Below are positions 6,613 through 16,709 of a stretch of DNA of 29,484 nt, piece by piece. A model generated the notes under the pieces. That model saw only the letters and a list, made by a program, of their open reading frames with translations. It did no database searches and was not told the DNA's origin. The position numbers and the translations under genes are program-made. The DNA lies in contig CBDUSP010000013.1 of assembly GCA_965370365.1 (NCBI GenBank), positions 1 through 29,484 of the forward strand, given 5' to 3'. Source of the stretch: DAIDHZ01 sp965370365. Lineage in GTDB: Bacteria; Chlamydiota; Chlamydiia; Chlamydiales; SM23-39. Each line of letters begins with the position of its first letter. Positions within the stretch are counted from its first letter, which is position 1.

Positions 6613-7425
6613 GAGGTCGTTTAGCTGAGCCACAAGTTTTGCATCAGGAGACTCGAGAGACGCTACAATTCCAAGAGCTCCCTCAAACATGGTTACTGCA
6701 TCTGCTTTCCTGCCTTGACTTAGAAACACTTTCCCCATACCAATTTGACAATGAGCAGCTTCAATACTTATTCCTTGGCCGAGATCTTCAAAAAGGCCAA
6801 AACTGTGTTGATAAGCTTTTAAAGCCTCTTCATAGTTTTTCGAAGCAAAAGAGGAGTCCCCATTCACTAAATAATTTTTTGCAGCGTCGTCTTCAGAACA
6901 ATCTTCTGAGCTTGAGGAACTCTCTTGCGATACGCTACCTATATCAAAAAAGGATGAAGAAGCTTTAGCCTCCAGTGCTTTCTCAGTGATTTTGAGAAGA
7001 GTCCCCACCCACTCAATCTCTCGCTTAGAGGCCTCTAAAGCATCTTGTGGAACGACTAGTTTTTGCAATACTCTGAGACTTGTTCTAAAAAAGCTCTGTG
7101 CATGCACGTACATTGTCTGCTGTAGATATAGTTCTCCAATCTCATAATTCATGGAAGCTGTTTTCTGGTCTTCAGAGTTTGTGTTCGCCCTAATGAGCAA
7201 AGCCTTTGCAAAATTTTCCGACGCAACGTCATATTTACATTCGCATTTAGCTATCCTTCCTAGCCTAATATAGCAATCAGTCTTTTGTTCTACATCAAGG
7301 GTCTTAAACAAACAAAGGATCCCTTGATATGCTTTTGATGCAGCATCATAATTCCCTAATTCAAAAGCCATATCTCCTTGGTTTATCCGAGAAACAACAT
7401 CTTGGGAGGAATAATCAATACTCAT
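6598..7425 (-). CDS. TPR-repeat protein
   Basis: 275 residues with no signal peptide or membrane segment. Two helical-repeat blocks (about residues 10-150 and 185-270) show tetratricopeptide signatures such as GNYDAASKAYQ, KYDVASENFAKAL, NYEEALKAYQ and RKADAVTMFEGAL; they are separated by a Ser/Glu/Asp-rich linker (SQESSSSSEDCSEDD, near 165). TPRs are protein-protein interaction scaffolds; a role as chaperone or secreted effector cannot be decided here. The gene stands alone between the tal fragment and the rpoC terminator, with an AT-rich upstream region. Its last five codons and stop lie within the end of the tal fragment, so its C-terminus overlaps or was replaced by duplicated DNA. Confidence 0.8.
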   Translation of the reverse strand: MSIDYSSQDVVSRINQGDMAFELGNYDAASKAYQGILCLFKTLDVEQKTDCYIRLGRIAKCECKYDVASENFAKALLIRANTNSEDQKTASMNYEIGELYLQQTMYVHAQSFFRTSLRVLQKLVVPQDALEASKREIEWVGTLLKITEKALEAKASSSFFDIGSVSQESSSSSEDCSEDDAAKNYLVNGDSSFASKNYEEALKAYQHSFGLFEDLGQGISIEAAHCQIGMGKVFLSQGRKADAVTMFEGALGIVASLESPDAKLVAQLNDLLQTL

Positions 7426-7436
7426 AAATAACCCTA

Positions 7437-7480
7437 TTTGTTATTATAATTATATCATAAATTATATTAATTATACTACT
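7437..7480 (-). promoter_or_regulatory. AT-rich candidate promoter region of the TPR gene
   Basis: An almost pure A/T stretch upstream of the TPR start contains TATAAT-like hexamers on the minus strand (for example within ATGATATAATTATAATAAC). No matching -35 box stands out, so the exact promoter is not fixed. The rest of 7481-7575 shows no gene. Confidence 0.3.
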
Positions 7481-7575
7481 ATCAGGAACATCTTGAAAGA
7501 AGCGCACCTTTAGCATAAGCCGCTCAGCATAAAGAGCTTATATCAGGAGCGATGAAGGGGGTTGTGGTTTTACAG

Positions 7576-7614
7576 AAAAAGCCCCCTTCTCGGGTGCCGA
7601 GAAGGGGGCTTTTT
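7576..7614. terminator. Strong bidirectional terminator of rpoC
   Basis: A perfect 18-bp inverted repeat (AAAAAGCCCCCTTCTCGG, loop GTG, then its complement) with an A-tract on one side and a T-tract on the other, so it can end transcripts from both strands. It lies 23 bases beyond the rpoC stop and marks the end of the rpoBC transcript. Confidence 0.93.
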
Positions 7615-7636
7615 AATACATGGACGCTTTGAGCGG

Positions 7637-10600
7637 TTACCTGGCGGCAACCTCTGAGACGAAGTCGATATCGAGCGCATCATCATCGCGAGACTCGATA
7701 AACTTATTCACCTTCTTATGATACTCATAGCCCGTTCCTGCAGGGATCATATGACCCATGATGAGGTTCGCTTTCGTATCCAAAAGGTAGTCCGTCTTCC
7801 CTTCAGATGCCGCTTCGGTAAGGATTCTTGTGGTCTCCATAAACGATGCCGCTGAGAGGAAAGACTCGGTCCCCAAAGAGGCCCTTGTAATTCCAAGAAG
7901 CACAGGCGCTGCTTGGGCGGGCTTCCCGCCTTCTTCTAGCGCTTTTCTATTGGTCTCATAGAATTTCTTCTTATCGATATCCTCTCCATGAAGACAAATT
8001 GTATCCCCTGGATCGGTAATGCGAACTTTCTGAAGCATTTGGCGAATGATAATCTCGATATGCTTATCGTTAATATCTACCCCTTGTAGACGGTAAACCT
8101 CTTGAACTTGGTTTACCAAGTACTTTTGGAGCTCTCTTGTTCCACAAATTTCAAGAATTTCTTGAGAAATCACAAGACCTTCCGTAAGTTGCTGGCCTTT
8201 GATCACGTTGTCGCCTTTTTGAATGATCAAGTGTTTTGAAAGAGGAATCAAATGCTCTTCTTCCATTCCCGTTATATCATCGCGCACGACAACGATTCGC
8301 TTATTCTTTTGAACGCCACGGAAATCAACAACTCCATCGATCTTCGCAATTTCTGCTGCATCCTTCGGCTTTCTCGCCTCAAAGAGCTCAGCTACGCGCG
8401 GCAATCCGCCCGTAATATCTTTTGTCTTGATTGCTCCTCGCGGAAGTTTTGCAAGAATCATCCCAGCAGTTACTCTCTGGCCTTCTCTCGCTGTAATTAC
8501 AGCTGCTGCAGGAATCGCATACGTTCCAACGAGTTCCTTGCAGTCTGAGTCAGTATAGATTGCGATCTGTGGGTGCAGCTCTCCACGGTGTTGCTTTACG
8601 ATGAGCTCTACCTGTCCTGTCTGCTTATTCACCTCTCGCATCACAGAGATCCCTTCCACGAGATCTTCGTACTTCACATACCCAGGACGCTCACAGATAA
8701 TCGGAATGCTGTGCTGCTCTCTTTGACAGACCTTATCTCCAGCTTTCACTTTTGACCCATCTGCAAAAAGAATCTTGGATCCAGGCTCTACTGTAAAGCT
8801 ATGAAGCGGCTCAATCGATTTGTTACTTAAGAGCTTTTTGTAATCCTCGAGCGATCGTCCTTCATCACGAACAACGTGGAGCAGTCCGTTCTTATTGAGA
8901 GCAAGAAAGTGGCCTTCCTCGTTCTGAACCACACGAAGATCTACGTAGACTAACACCCCATCATGCTCGGTAACCATCTCAGGGCCTAAGAATGCTGACG
9001 CAATTCCTCCTAAGTGGAACGTTCTCATCGTAAGCTGTGTTCCCGGTTCCCCAATGGACTGCGCTGCGATAATTCCAACCGCTTCACCAATACCTACAAT
9101 GCGGCCAGTCGCCAAGTTAAATCCATAACATTTTGCGCACACACCCCGCTTGCTTTCGCAAGTAAGAGCGGAACGAATTCGCACCGTTTCAATCCCCGCA
9201 TCATCGACTGCTTCCGCCTGGTCTGTTGTAAGGACATCTCCTGCCTTTGCAAGAACGACTTTACTGTCTCCCGGAAGATGAATATCCTCAAGCACTGTAC
9301 GTCCATAGATTCGATCCTTAATCGGAAGGAGATCTTCAGTTCCTTGCTTAACAGAACTCACCTCAATTCCATTAATCGTTCCACAATCATCTCGCGTTAC
9401 GATCACATCCTGGGCAACATCAACAAGACGTCTTGTCAAATATCCAGAGTCCGCCGTTTTCAAAGCTGTATCGGAAAGACCTTTACGCGCTCCGTGCGTT
9501 GAAATGAAGTATTCCATCACCGTCAGCCCCTCACGGAAGTTTGCCGTAATTGGAGACTCGATGATTTCCCCTGTTGGCTTGGTCATCAGACCCCGAAGAG
9601 CACCAAGCTGCTTAATCTGCGACTTATTTCCCCGCGCTCCTGAATCAACCATGAGATACAAAGGATTCAACTTCCCTGAAGAAGTATCGTAGATCAACTC
9701 GAATAGTTCTTCTGAGAGATTATCCGTCACCTCTGTCCAAATACTAATGATTTTCGAGTGACGCTCCCCTTCTGTGATAATTCCATCTTCATATTGTTTT
9801 TTAACGACAGCGACTCTATCAGAAGCACTTTTAAGAACAGCCGGCTTATCAGACGGAACTGTTACATCCCAGATCCCCATTGAAATCGCAGCTTTTGTTG
9901 ACTCTGCAAATCCGAGAGTTTTCATCTTATCAAGGAATCCAACGGTCTCTTCAAGACCTACTTTCTTGTGGCACTCGAGAACAAGTTCTGAAAGCTTTTT
10001 CTTTCGGAGGACATAGTTTTGAAACCCAAGTTCTTTCGGGACAATCGTGTTAAAGACAACACGTCCAGGAGTCGTCTCAACAATACCACCATCGACTAAA
10101 ACTTTAATCCTCTCGTGAATGCGAATCCCGCGACCGTAGTCATCGAGTCTCTTAAGATCCGATTTTTCATCATGCCAGTTATAGCTTCCGCTGGAGTGCA
10201 GAGCCATTAAAACTTCTTCTGGGCCACTAAAGACTTTTATTTGTTTATCCGCTCTGTCCGGTTGATCGACAGGATCGTGCATCAAGTAGTAAAGCCCTAA
10301 AATCATATCTTGGGCTGGAACAGCAACAGGCTTTCCAGATGATGGCAAGAAAATATTATCTGGAGACATCATGAGAAGTTTTGCTTCTAACTGCGCCTCA
10401 ATGGAAAGAGGAATATGCACAGCCATCTGGTCTCCGTCAAAGTCCGCGTTGAAAGCAGGTGTAACAAGCGGATGAATCCGTATCGCTTTCCCTTCAATCA
10501 AAACAGGCTCAAACGCCTGAATCCCCAGGCGGTGAAGCGTTGGAGCACGGTTCAAGAGCACAGGATGTCCTTTAATGATCTCTTCAAGGACATCCCAAAC

Positions 10601-11824
10601 TTCAGGAGCCTGTCTTTGGATCATTTTTTTCGCCGAGCGAATCGTGTAAACATAGCCAAGATCCTTTAGTTTCTTGACAATGAACGGCTCAAACAGATCC
10701 AAGGCCATCTTCTTAGGAAGACCACACTGATTGAAGCGAAGATCTGGCCCCACAACAATTACGGAACGGCCAGAGTAGTCGACCCTTTTCCCAAGGAGGT
10801 TCTGTCTGAACCTTCCCTGCTTTCCTTTGAGCATCTCAGACAGAGCTTTAAGAGGACGATTTCCAGCCCCCATTACAGGGTGACCATGGCGCCCGTTATC
10901 AAAGAGAGCATCAACCGCCTCCTGCAACATTCGTTTCTCATTGCGAATGATTACGTCTGGAGTTTTTAGCTTTAAAATCGACTTCAAACGGTTATTGCGA
11001 TTGATCACACGTCTGTAGAGATCGTTCAAGTCCGACGTTGCGAATCGACCCCCATCCAAAGGCACTAAAGGGCGCAAATCTGGAGGGATCATTGGAACTG
11101 CAGAAAGAACCATCCATTCTGGCTTATTTAAAGAGGATGCAAACCCCTCAACAATTTTGAGTCTCTTCGCAAGCTTCATACGCGCTTGCATCGACTTCGT
11201 TTTTTTGAGTTTTTCTTTTAACTCAACAACAAGAATCAACAAATCCTCGGTTTTCATGAGGTCTCGGATCGCCTCTCCACCCATCTTCGCTGTGAAACCA
11301 TCTGAGCCCCACTTTTCTTGCGCTTCGCGATATTCGTTGTCGTTCAAAAGTTGCTTCTTCTGGAGATCACTTTGCCCCAGATCCGTAACTACATACTCTT
11401 CATAGTAAATCACTCTCTCAAGCTCAGAGGTTGAAAGTCCGAGAATATTGCCAATGCGAGACGGCATCGTCTTAAAAAACCAAATATGAACAACGGGAAC
11501 TGCCAAGTCAATGTGCGCCATTCTTTCACGACGTACTTTCGCAATCGTTACTTCTACGCCACAACGATCACAAACAATGCCTTTATGCTTGATCTTTTTG
11601 TATTTGCCGCATGCGCACTCCCAATCGCGAGTGGGACCAAAGATTTTTTCACAAAAGAGGCCCCCCTTTTCGGGTTTGAAGGTACGATAATTGATCGTCT
11701 CCGGCTTCTTGACCTCTCCTCGAGACCACTGATTGCGCACGACCTCGTCAGAGGCGATTTTAATCGTGACCTTATCAAAATGAGAAATTCTTGCATCTTC
11801 TTCAGCATCAAATGGGTGGGACAT
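7637..11824 (-). CDS. rpoC: DNA-directed RNA polymerase subunit beta'
   Basis: 1395 residues, normal for bacterial beta'. Catalytic subunit of RNA polymerase. The active-site metal motif NADFDGDQMAVH is intact. The N-terminal zinc site is present (C-A-C-G-K-Y-K-K and later C-D-R-C-G), as is the second cysteine cluster (CESKRGVCAKCYG). Bridge- and trigger-helix region LTMRTFHLGG is conserved. The start at 11824 (MSHPFDAEEDARISHF) has AGAGGA about 10 bases upstream and lies 20 bases after rpoB, so the two are co-transcribed. The 3' end is followed by a strong terminator. A decayed copy of its last codons occurs at 6131-6186. Confidence 0.98.
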   Translation of the reverse strand: MSHPFDAEEDARISHFDKVTIKIASDEVVRNQWSRGEVKKPETINYRTFKPEKGGLFCEKIFGPTRDWECACGKYKKIKHKGIVCDRCGVEVTIAKVRRERMAHIDLAVPVVHIWFFKTMPSRIGNILGLSTSELERVIYYEEYVVTDLGQSDLQKKQLLNDNEYREAQEKWGSDGFTAKMGGEAIRDLMKTEDLLILVVELKEKLKKTKSMQARMKLAKRLKIVEGFASSLNKPEWMVLSAVPMIPPDLRPLVPLDGGRFATSDLNDLYRRVINRNNRLKSILKLKTPDVIIRNEKRMLQEAVDALFDNGRHGHPVMGAGNRPLKALSEMLKGKQGRFRQNLLGKRVDYSGRSVIVVGPDLRFNQCGLPKKMALDLFEPFIVKKLKDLGYVYTIRSAKKMIQRQAPEVWDVLEEIIKGHPVLLNRAPTLHRLGIQAFEPVLIEGKAIRIHPLVTPAFNADFDGDQMAVHIPLSIEAQLEAKLLMMSPDNIFLPSSGKPVAVPAQDMILGLYYLMHDPVDQPDRADKQIKVFSGPEEVLMALHSSGSYNWHDEKSDLKRLDDYGRGIRIHERIKVLVDGGIVETTPGRVVFNTIVPKELGFQNYVLRKKKLSELVLECHKKVGLEETVGFLDKMKTLGFAESTKAAISMGIWDVTVPSDKPAVLKSASDRVAVVKKQYEDGIITEGERHSKIISIWTEVTDNLSEELFELIYDTSSGKLNPLYLMVDSGARGNKSQIKQLGALRGLMTKPTGEIIESPITANFREGLTVMEYFISTHGARKGLSDTALKTADSGYLTRRLVDVAQDVIVTRDDCGTINGIEVSSVKQGTEDLLPIKDRIYGRTVLEDIHLPGDSKVVLAKAGDVLTTDQAEAVDDAGIETVRIRSALTCESKRGVCAKCYGFNLATGRIVGIGEAVGIIAAQSIGEPGTQLTMRTFHLGGIASAFLGPEMVTEHDGVLVYVDLRVVQNEEGHFLALNKNGLLHVVRDEGRSLEDYKKLLSNKSIEPLHSFTVEPGSKILFADGSKVKAGDKVCQREQHSIPIICERPGYVKYEDLVEGISVMREVNKQTGQVELIVKQHRGELHPQIAIYTDSDCKELVGTYAIPAAAVITAREGQRVTAGMILAKLPRGAIKTKDITGGLPRVAELFEARKPKDAAEIAKIDGVVDFRGVQKNKRIVVVRDDITGMEEEHLIPLSKHLIIQKGDNVIKGQQLTEGLVISQEILEICGTRELQKYLVNQVQEVYRLQGVDINDKHIEIIIRQMLQKVRITDPGDTICLHGEDIDKKKFYETNRKALEEGGKPAQAAPVLLGITRASLGTESFLSAASFMETTRILTEAASEGKTDYLLDTKANLIMGHMIPAGTGYEYHKKVNKFIESRDDDALDIDFVSEVAAR

Positions 11825-11844
11825 GTATCCAGATTCCTCTTAAG

Positions 11845-14800
11845 TTATTCAACAAATTCCGTACGGATATCAAGACACAATCCTTGCATCTCTTTAACAA
11901 GTACGTTAAACGATTCAGGAGTTCCCGCAACGAGCGTGTTTTCTCCTTTAACGATTGACTCATAAATGCGTGTACGTCCAGCAACATCGTCAGATTTAAC
12001 AGTAAGCATCTCTTGAAGAAGGTGCGCCGCACCATAAGCTTCGAGTGCCCACACTTCCATCTCTCCAAACCTCTGACCTCCCATCTGCGCCTTACCACCC
12101 AGCGGTTGCTGTGTGACGAGCGAGTAAGGACCAATCGAGCGAGCGTGAATTTTATCCGCGACCAAGTGACCGAGTTTGAGAATATAAATGTAGCCAACGA
12201 CTACTTGATTATCAAAACGCTCTCCTGTTCTTCCGTCGTAGAGATACGCTTTCCCATGATCGAACATCGTCTCCTTCTCCATCATCTCCCAGATTTTGGA
12301 CTCTGGGAATCCTTCGAATACGGGGCTCTTAACCCAGATACCTGCTTTTTTCGCAGCGTATCCTAAGTGCGTTTCAAGGAGCTGACCAATGTTCATACGA
12401 GAAGGCACACCAAGAGGATTCAAGACGATCTCGATGGTTTCTCCATTTGGGAGATGGGGCATATCTGCCTCTGGAACAAGCTTTGCGACGACGCCCTTGT
12501 TTCCGTGGCGCCCCGCCATCTTATCTCCTACCTGCAGCTTTCGCTTTGTAGCTACATACACTTTCACCTGACGAATGACACCCTGATCAAGATCCGTGTC
12601 TCCTTTGCGCATAAACTCGATTTCCGATTTATGCTGCATCTGGAGGCTCTGATAGGCAAGCTCAAATTCACGAAGGGTCTTTTTGAGTTCAACATAGATC
12701 TCTTTATCACTCATTAAAAGATCTTCCACCTCTTCACTTTCTAAGGTTTCAATCGTGTCTTGGGTGATCACTTCCTCTTCTGCAACGATCACTTCGCCTG
12801 TTCTTCGGTGCATGATTGGACTTGGAGCTTTCTCATTAAGGAGAAGAGCACCAAGCTTTTCATGGAATTCCATTTGAAGCTCAGATTCCTTTGCTTTAAA
12901 GCCAGAATGAATATCTTTAATGCGCGTTGCTTCTTCAACAAGCTCATCATCGGTTTTCGAGAGGCGATCGCGTCTTGAGAAAACCTTCACATCCATCACA
13001 ACCCCTTCCGTTCCCGGAGGCGCTGTTAAGGAGGCGTCTTTTACATCTGCTGCCTTTTCACCAAAGATGGCTCTGAGGAGCCTCTCTTCTGGAGACAGTT
13101 CCGTTTCGGACTTCGGCGTAATTTTACCAACGAGAATCGTTCCCGCTCCAACCTGAGCACCGACACGAATAATCCCGTCATCGCCAAGGTCTTTGAGCAT
13201 CTCTTCAGAAACGTTCGGGATATCCTTTGTGATCTCCTCTTTCCCAAGTTTTGTATCCCGGGCTGTTAACTCAAACTCCTCAAGATAGATCGAGGTATAG
13301 TAATCCTCAAGAATCAACTTCTCAGAAATGATGATCGCATCTTCGTAGTTATATCCACACCAAGGCATGAATGCTACAAGGACGTTCTTTCCAAGAGCAA
13401 TTTCCCCTTTATCCGTAGCTGGTCCATCTGCAAGAACATCTCCTGCAATCACCTTATCCCCAACATTACACAAAGGAGTTTGGTTAAGAGACGTTCCGCT
13501 GTTCGAACGCATAAATTTCTTCAAGACATACGTCCGCTTATTGAGCGGATTGTCTTTCGGAGCAACAACGATTTTAAAGCCGTCCACATACTCGACAGTC
13601 CCATCTTCAAGAGAGATAATTACAGCACCTGAGTCGCGTGCTGCGCGTCCCTCAAGACCCGTTCCAACCAAGGGAGCCTCTGGAATAAGAAGGGGAACTG
13701 CTTGACGTTGCATGTTCGAACCCATGAGAGCTCGGTTTGCATCATCATGCTCTAAGAACGGAATCAATCCCGATACGATAGAAACCAACTGCTTCGATGA
13801 GACGTCCATGTGCGTGATTTTTTTCGTCTCGATCTCCATCGGTTCACCTTTTTTGTGAGCCCAGCAAAGATCTTGCGTAAACATGCTGTGCTCATCAAGG
13901 GGGGTGGAAGCCTGCGTAATGCAGAATTCTGCTTCCTGATCCGCAGTCATGTACTCGATTTCTTCGGTGACAATCCCATCTCTTACAATCCGATATGGCG
14001 TCTCAACAAACCCAAATTCGTTAATCTTTGCAAAGGATGCAAGAGACGTAATCAAACCGATGTTTGGACCTTCTGGCGTTTCAATCGGACAAATTCGCCC
14101 ATAGTGAGATGGATGAACGTCACGAACTTCAAAGCCCGCTCTTTCGCGATTCAAACCACCAGGCCCAAGACAGGACAACCTTCGTTTATGGGTCAACTCA
14201 GAAACAGGGTTCGTCTGATCCATGAACTGAGAAAGTTGCGAACGACCAAAGAAGTCCTTCAAAACCCCGGCAAGCCCTTTTGCGGATACGATCTTTCCTG
14301 GAGTCATTGTGTCAGAGGAAAAGTCAAAGAGATTCATCCTTTCTTTGATAATTTTCTCCATGCGAGCAAGACCAATGCGGCACTGATTTTGAGTTAATTC
14401 ACCTACGGAACGAACACGACGATTGCCCAAGTGATCAATGTCATCGACGTGTGCATTCTCATCACCGAGCTTTAGACGAATCAAGTACTTAAGAGCCGCA
14501 ATCACATCTTCTTTGCGAAGTGTGACTACACTTAATTCCTCGTCCCCTATTGGGAGACCAAGCTTTCGATTGAGCTTATATCTTCCAACCCGGCCAAGAT
14601 TGTAGCGCTTAGGATCAAAAAAGAGGCGCATGATTGCCGAACGAGCATTCGAAAGTGTGGGAGGCTCTCCAGGACGAATCTTGCGATAAAAATCTTTCAA
14701 AGCAGATTCGTAGGAGTCTGTTGGATCTTTTGCAAGCATCCTGATGATCGGATGCGTTTCATCTGCATCTTCAGCAATACGTACAGCACGAACGCCTTCA

Positions 14801-15603
14801 TCGAGCATTCTCTTCAACATCGCTGTCGTGAGTTTTTCACTCGCTTTCCCAAATACAGAGCCTGTTTGTTCATCAACAACATCCTCCGCCAAGATTTTCC
14901 CAACAAGCTTGACGAAATCCTTCTCTGATTTGACTTTCACTTTGACCGTTTCGAAAAATTCTTCGATAATGTCTGTATCTGTAGAATATCCAAGTGTGCG
15001 CACAAAAGTGGACGCGAGCACTTTTCGTCTGCGCTTCTTACGGTCAACATAGATGTAAATGAGGTCGTTACTATCAAAAGAGGCCTCTAGCCAGCTACCG
15101 CGATAAGGGATCATGCGGAAAGAATAAATAATCGTTCCCTTAGGGTGTCGATTTTGCTCGTACGCGAGTCCTGGGGATCGGTGCAGCTGCGATACGATAA
15201 CACGCTCAGCTCCATTGATAACAAAAGTCCCCTTGTCAGTCATCAAGGGGATCGTCCCCATGTAGACTTCTTCCTCTTTAATCCCCGTCTCATCAGTTAG
15301 ACGAAATTTAACCTTCAATGTGACGTTATAAGAAATCCCTCGACGGATGCATTCTTCTGGCAGATACTTGGGAATCCCGAGATTGTAAGAGAGAAATTCC
15401 AGAACCGTCTTTTCATCATAAGACTTGATAGGGAAAATTTCGCTAAAAACCTCTTGCAACCCGACTTTTTCTCTTTCGTGAGGTAACAAGTGAACTTGGA
15501 GAAACTGGGTGTACGATTTAATCTGAATTTCGATTAGATTTGGGAGATCGATAATCTCTTCCCGTTCGCGAAAACTCACCCGTTTCGGCGATTTTTTTAA
15601 CAT
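11845..15603 (-). CDS. rpoB: DNA-directed RNA polymerase subunit beta
   Basis: 1252 residues, usual chlamydial size. Forms the catalytic cleft of RNA polymerase with beta'. The rifampicin-binding segment reads SQLSQFMDQTNPVSELTHKR followed by RLSCLGPGG: the Asp, His and Ser commonly altered in resistance are wild type, with Cys where Escherichia coli has Ala after the Ser. GERxFDNQVV and GGQRFGEMEVWALEAYGA near the C-terminus are conserved. Start at 15603 (MLKKSPKRVSF) has GAGGAG 8 bases upstream. It follows rplL after 176 bases containing a hairpin, and precedes rpoC. Confidence 0.98.
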   Translation of the reverse strand: MLKKSPKRVSFREREEIIDLPNLIEIQIKSYTQFLQVHLLPHEREKVGLQEVFSEIFPIKSYDEKTVLEFLSYNLGIPKYLPEECIRRGISYNVTLKVKFRLTDETGIKEEEVYMGTIPLMTDKGTFVINGAERVIVSQLHRSPGLAYEQNRHPKGTIIYSFRMIPYRGSWLEASFDSNDLIYIYVDRKKRRRKVLASTFVRTLGYSTDTDIIEEFFETVKVKVKSEKDFVKLVGKILAEDVVDEQTGSVFGKASEKLTTAMLKRMLDEGVRAVRIAEDADETHPIIRMLAKDPTDSYESALKDFYRKIRPGEPPTLSNARSAIMRLFFDPKRYNLGRVGRYKLNRKLGLPIGDEELSVVTLRKEDVIAALKYLIRLKLGDENAHVDDIDHLGNRRVRSVGELTQNQCRIGLARMEKIIKERMNLFDFSSDTMTPGKIVSAKGLAGVLKDFFGRSQLSQFMDQTNPVSELTHKRRLSCLGPGGLNRERAGFEVRDVHPSHYGRICPIETPEGPNIGLITSLASFAKINEFGFVETPYRIVRDGIVTEEIEYMTADQEAEFCITQASTPLDEHSMFTQDLCWAHKKGEPMEIETKKITHMDVSSKQLVSIVSGLIPFLEHDDANRALMGSNMQRQAVPLLIPEAPLVGTGLEGRAARDSGAVIISLEDGTVEYVDGFKIVVAPKDNPLNKRTYVLKKFMRSNSGTSLNQTPLCNVGDKVIAGDVLADGPATDKGEIALGKNVLVAFMPWCGYNYEDAIIISEKLILEDYYTSIYLEEFELTARDTKLGKEEITKDIPNVSEEMLKDLGDDGIIRVGAQVGAGTILVGKITPKSETELSPEERLLRAIFGEKAADVKDASLTAPPGTEGVVMDVKVFSRRDRLSKTDDELVEEATRIKDIHSGFKAKESELQMEFHEKLGALLLNEKAPSPIMHRRTGEVIVAEEEVITQDTIETLESEEVEDLLMSDKEIYVELKKTLREFELAYQSLQMQHKSEIEFMRKGDTDLDQGVIRQVKVYVATKRKLQVGDKMAGRHGNKGVVAKLVPEADMPHLPNGETIEIVLNPLGVPSRMNIGQLLETHLGYAAKKAGIWVKSPVFEGFPESKIWEMMEKETMFDHGKAYLYDGRTGERFDNQVVVGYIYILKLGHLVADKIHARSIGPYSLVTQQPLGGKAQMGGQRFGEMEVWALEAYGAAHLLQEMLTVKSDDVAGRTRIYESIVKGENTLVAGTPESFNVLVKEMQGLCLDIRTEFVE

Positions 15604-15724
15604 GAAATTTACTCCTCAATGTTTGGGACTGTAATCTGGGGGATAACCTACTACTCAAGCAGGTATAGACCCTCTAAAACACACCATCTTCATGGGCAGT
15701 GCCACTAAATTTCTATACACGAAA

Positions 15725-15756
15725 GCAGAAGACACCCATATAAGAGCATCTTCTGC
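15725..15756. promoter_or_regulatory. Hairpin in the rplL-rpoB gap, possible attenuator or processing site
   Basis: Perfect 8-bp stem (GCAGAAGA / TCTTCTGC) with a 16-base loop, in the only sizeable gap (176 bases) of the ribosomal protein-rpoBC operon. In Escherichia coli this gap holds an attenuator and RNase III site; the same role here is an inference from position. No clean promoter seen in the gap. Confidence 0.4.
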
Positions 15757-15779
15757 CTTCAACTCTATAAGACACAAGC

Positions 15780-16163
15780 TTATAGGCCCTGAAGAGTTAC
15801 TTTTGCACCTGCCGTTAGAAGCTTCTTCTGAACTTCCTCGGCTTCTGCTTTCGGCGCAGATTCCTTGATAACCTTTGGAGCGCTTTCTACGATCTCCTTT
15901 GCTTCTTTCAGACCAAGACCTGTGACTTCGCGAACCACTTTGATGATTCCGATCTTCTTATCAGGGGGAATAGGGCCCTCAAGAGTTACTTTAAACTCTG
16001 TGGACTCTGAAGCAGCGTCTCCGCCTCCAGCAGCTGGCGCCGCAGCGGCCGCAACGGCAGCTTGCACTCCCCACTTGCTTTCCAACATTTCTTTCAACTT
16101 AGCCATATCAATAACGGACAACTGGCTTAAACTCTCTACGAGACTCTCGAGATTCTGACTCAT
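15780..16163 (-). CDS. rplL: 50S ribosomal protein L7/L12
   Basis: 127 residues from the ATG at 16163 (MSQNLESLVESLSQLSV). A GTG three codons earlier is too close to the AGGAG site to be preferred. Domain order is typical: N-terminal dimerisation helices, an Ala/Gly hinge (AAVAAAAAPAAGGG, near residue 35) and the globular C-terminal domain with KIGIIKVVREVTGLGLKEAK, the surface that recruits translation factors. Multiple copies bind L10 to form the ribosomal stalk. Placed between rplJ and rpoB as expected. Confidence 0.97.
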   Translation of the reverse strand: MSQNLESLVESLSQLSVIDMAKLKEMLESKWGVQAAVAAAAAPAAGGGDAASESTEFKVTLEGPIPPDKKIGIIKVVREVTGLGLKEAKEIVESAPKVIKESAPKAEAEEVQKKLLTAGAKVTLQGL

Positions 16164-16184
16164 GGGTATCACTTCTCCTAAAAC

Positions 16185-16697
16185 TTAAACTTTTTCATTT
16201 GTATCAATAGACGAGGACTCTGACTCTATCTTTGCTTCGAAAACAGAGAGCACCTGGGACATTGGCGCAATAAACAACGCAATCATCATGGCTCTCATTT
16301 CATCAATTCCTGGCAACTTCGCAAGAACTTCGAGCTCACTTCCTGGGACAATTTTCCCTTCAATAGAGCCACAAAGGAGCTTGAAAAGATCTCCATTTTT
16401 CTTTGAAAACTCAAAGACCTCTTTTACACAAGGCGTTGAATCCTCTTCGCTTACAAACACAGCTCCAACATGGCCTTCTAAAAGAGCCGCATCGATTTGA
16501 ACACCTGAATGCTCTAGAGCCTTCAAAAACACACGCTTTTGGACAACTTCCAGAAGCCCCCCCTTTTTAGCAAGGGCATTGCGAAGTTCCCATGAAGCGT
16601 TAGGCTCAAGCTGGTTGTAGCGCATAACGATCATTGCATTTGATGCATCAATCTTTTCCTTAATCTCATCTAATAAAAGCGTTTTTTCTTTTCTCAT
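16185..16697 (-). CDS. rplJ: 50S ribosomal protein L10
   Basis: 170 residues, family-typical. Base of the L7/L12 stalk, binding 23S rRNA by the N-terminal domain (VMRYNQLEPNASWELRNALAKK region) and L7/L12 dimers by the C-terminal helix. AAGGA stands about 5 bases before the ATG. Only 12 bases separate it from rplA, so the long structured L10 leader known from enteric bacteria is absent; autoregulation, if any, must act elsewhere. Confidence 0.96.
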   Translation of the reverse strand: MRKEKTLLLDEIKEKIDASNAMIVMRYNQLEPNASWELRNALAKKGGLLEVVQKRVFLKALEHSGVQIDAALLEGHVGAVFVSEEDSTPCVKEVFEFSKKNGDLFKLLCGSIEGKIVPGSELEVLAKLPGIDEMRAMMIALFIAPMSQVLSVFEAKIESESSSIDTNEKV

Positions 16698-16709
16698 GGT
16701 TTTCCTTAT

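Noticed and set aside
7481..7575. Repeated AGCATAA words and GCTTAT/ATAAGC pairs upstream of the rpoC terminator looked like a small RNA or repeat.
   Set aside because: The stems are only 6-7 bp, irregular, and no promoter precedes them.
14157..14262. Possible rifampicin-resistance substitutions in rpoB.
   Set aside because: The key Asp, His and Ser of the resistance region are wild type; the Cys after the Ser is a neutral-looking lineage difference.
8252..15052. Many plus-strand open frames opposite rpoC and rpoB (some over 150 codons).
   Set aside because: They are antisense shadows of highly expressed, conserved genes; none has a recognisable domain or ribosome site.
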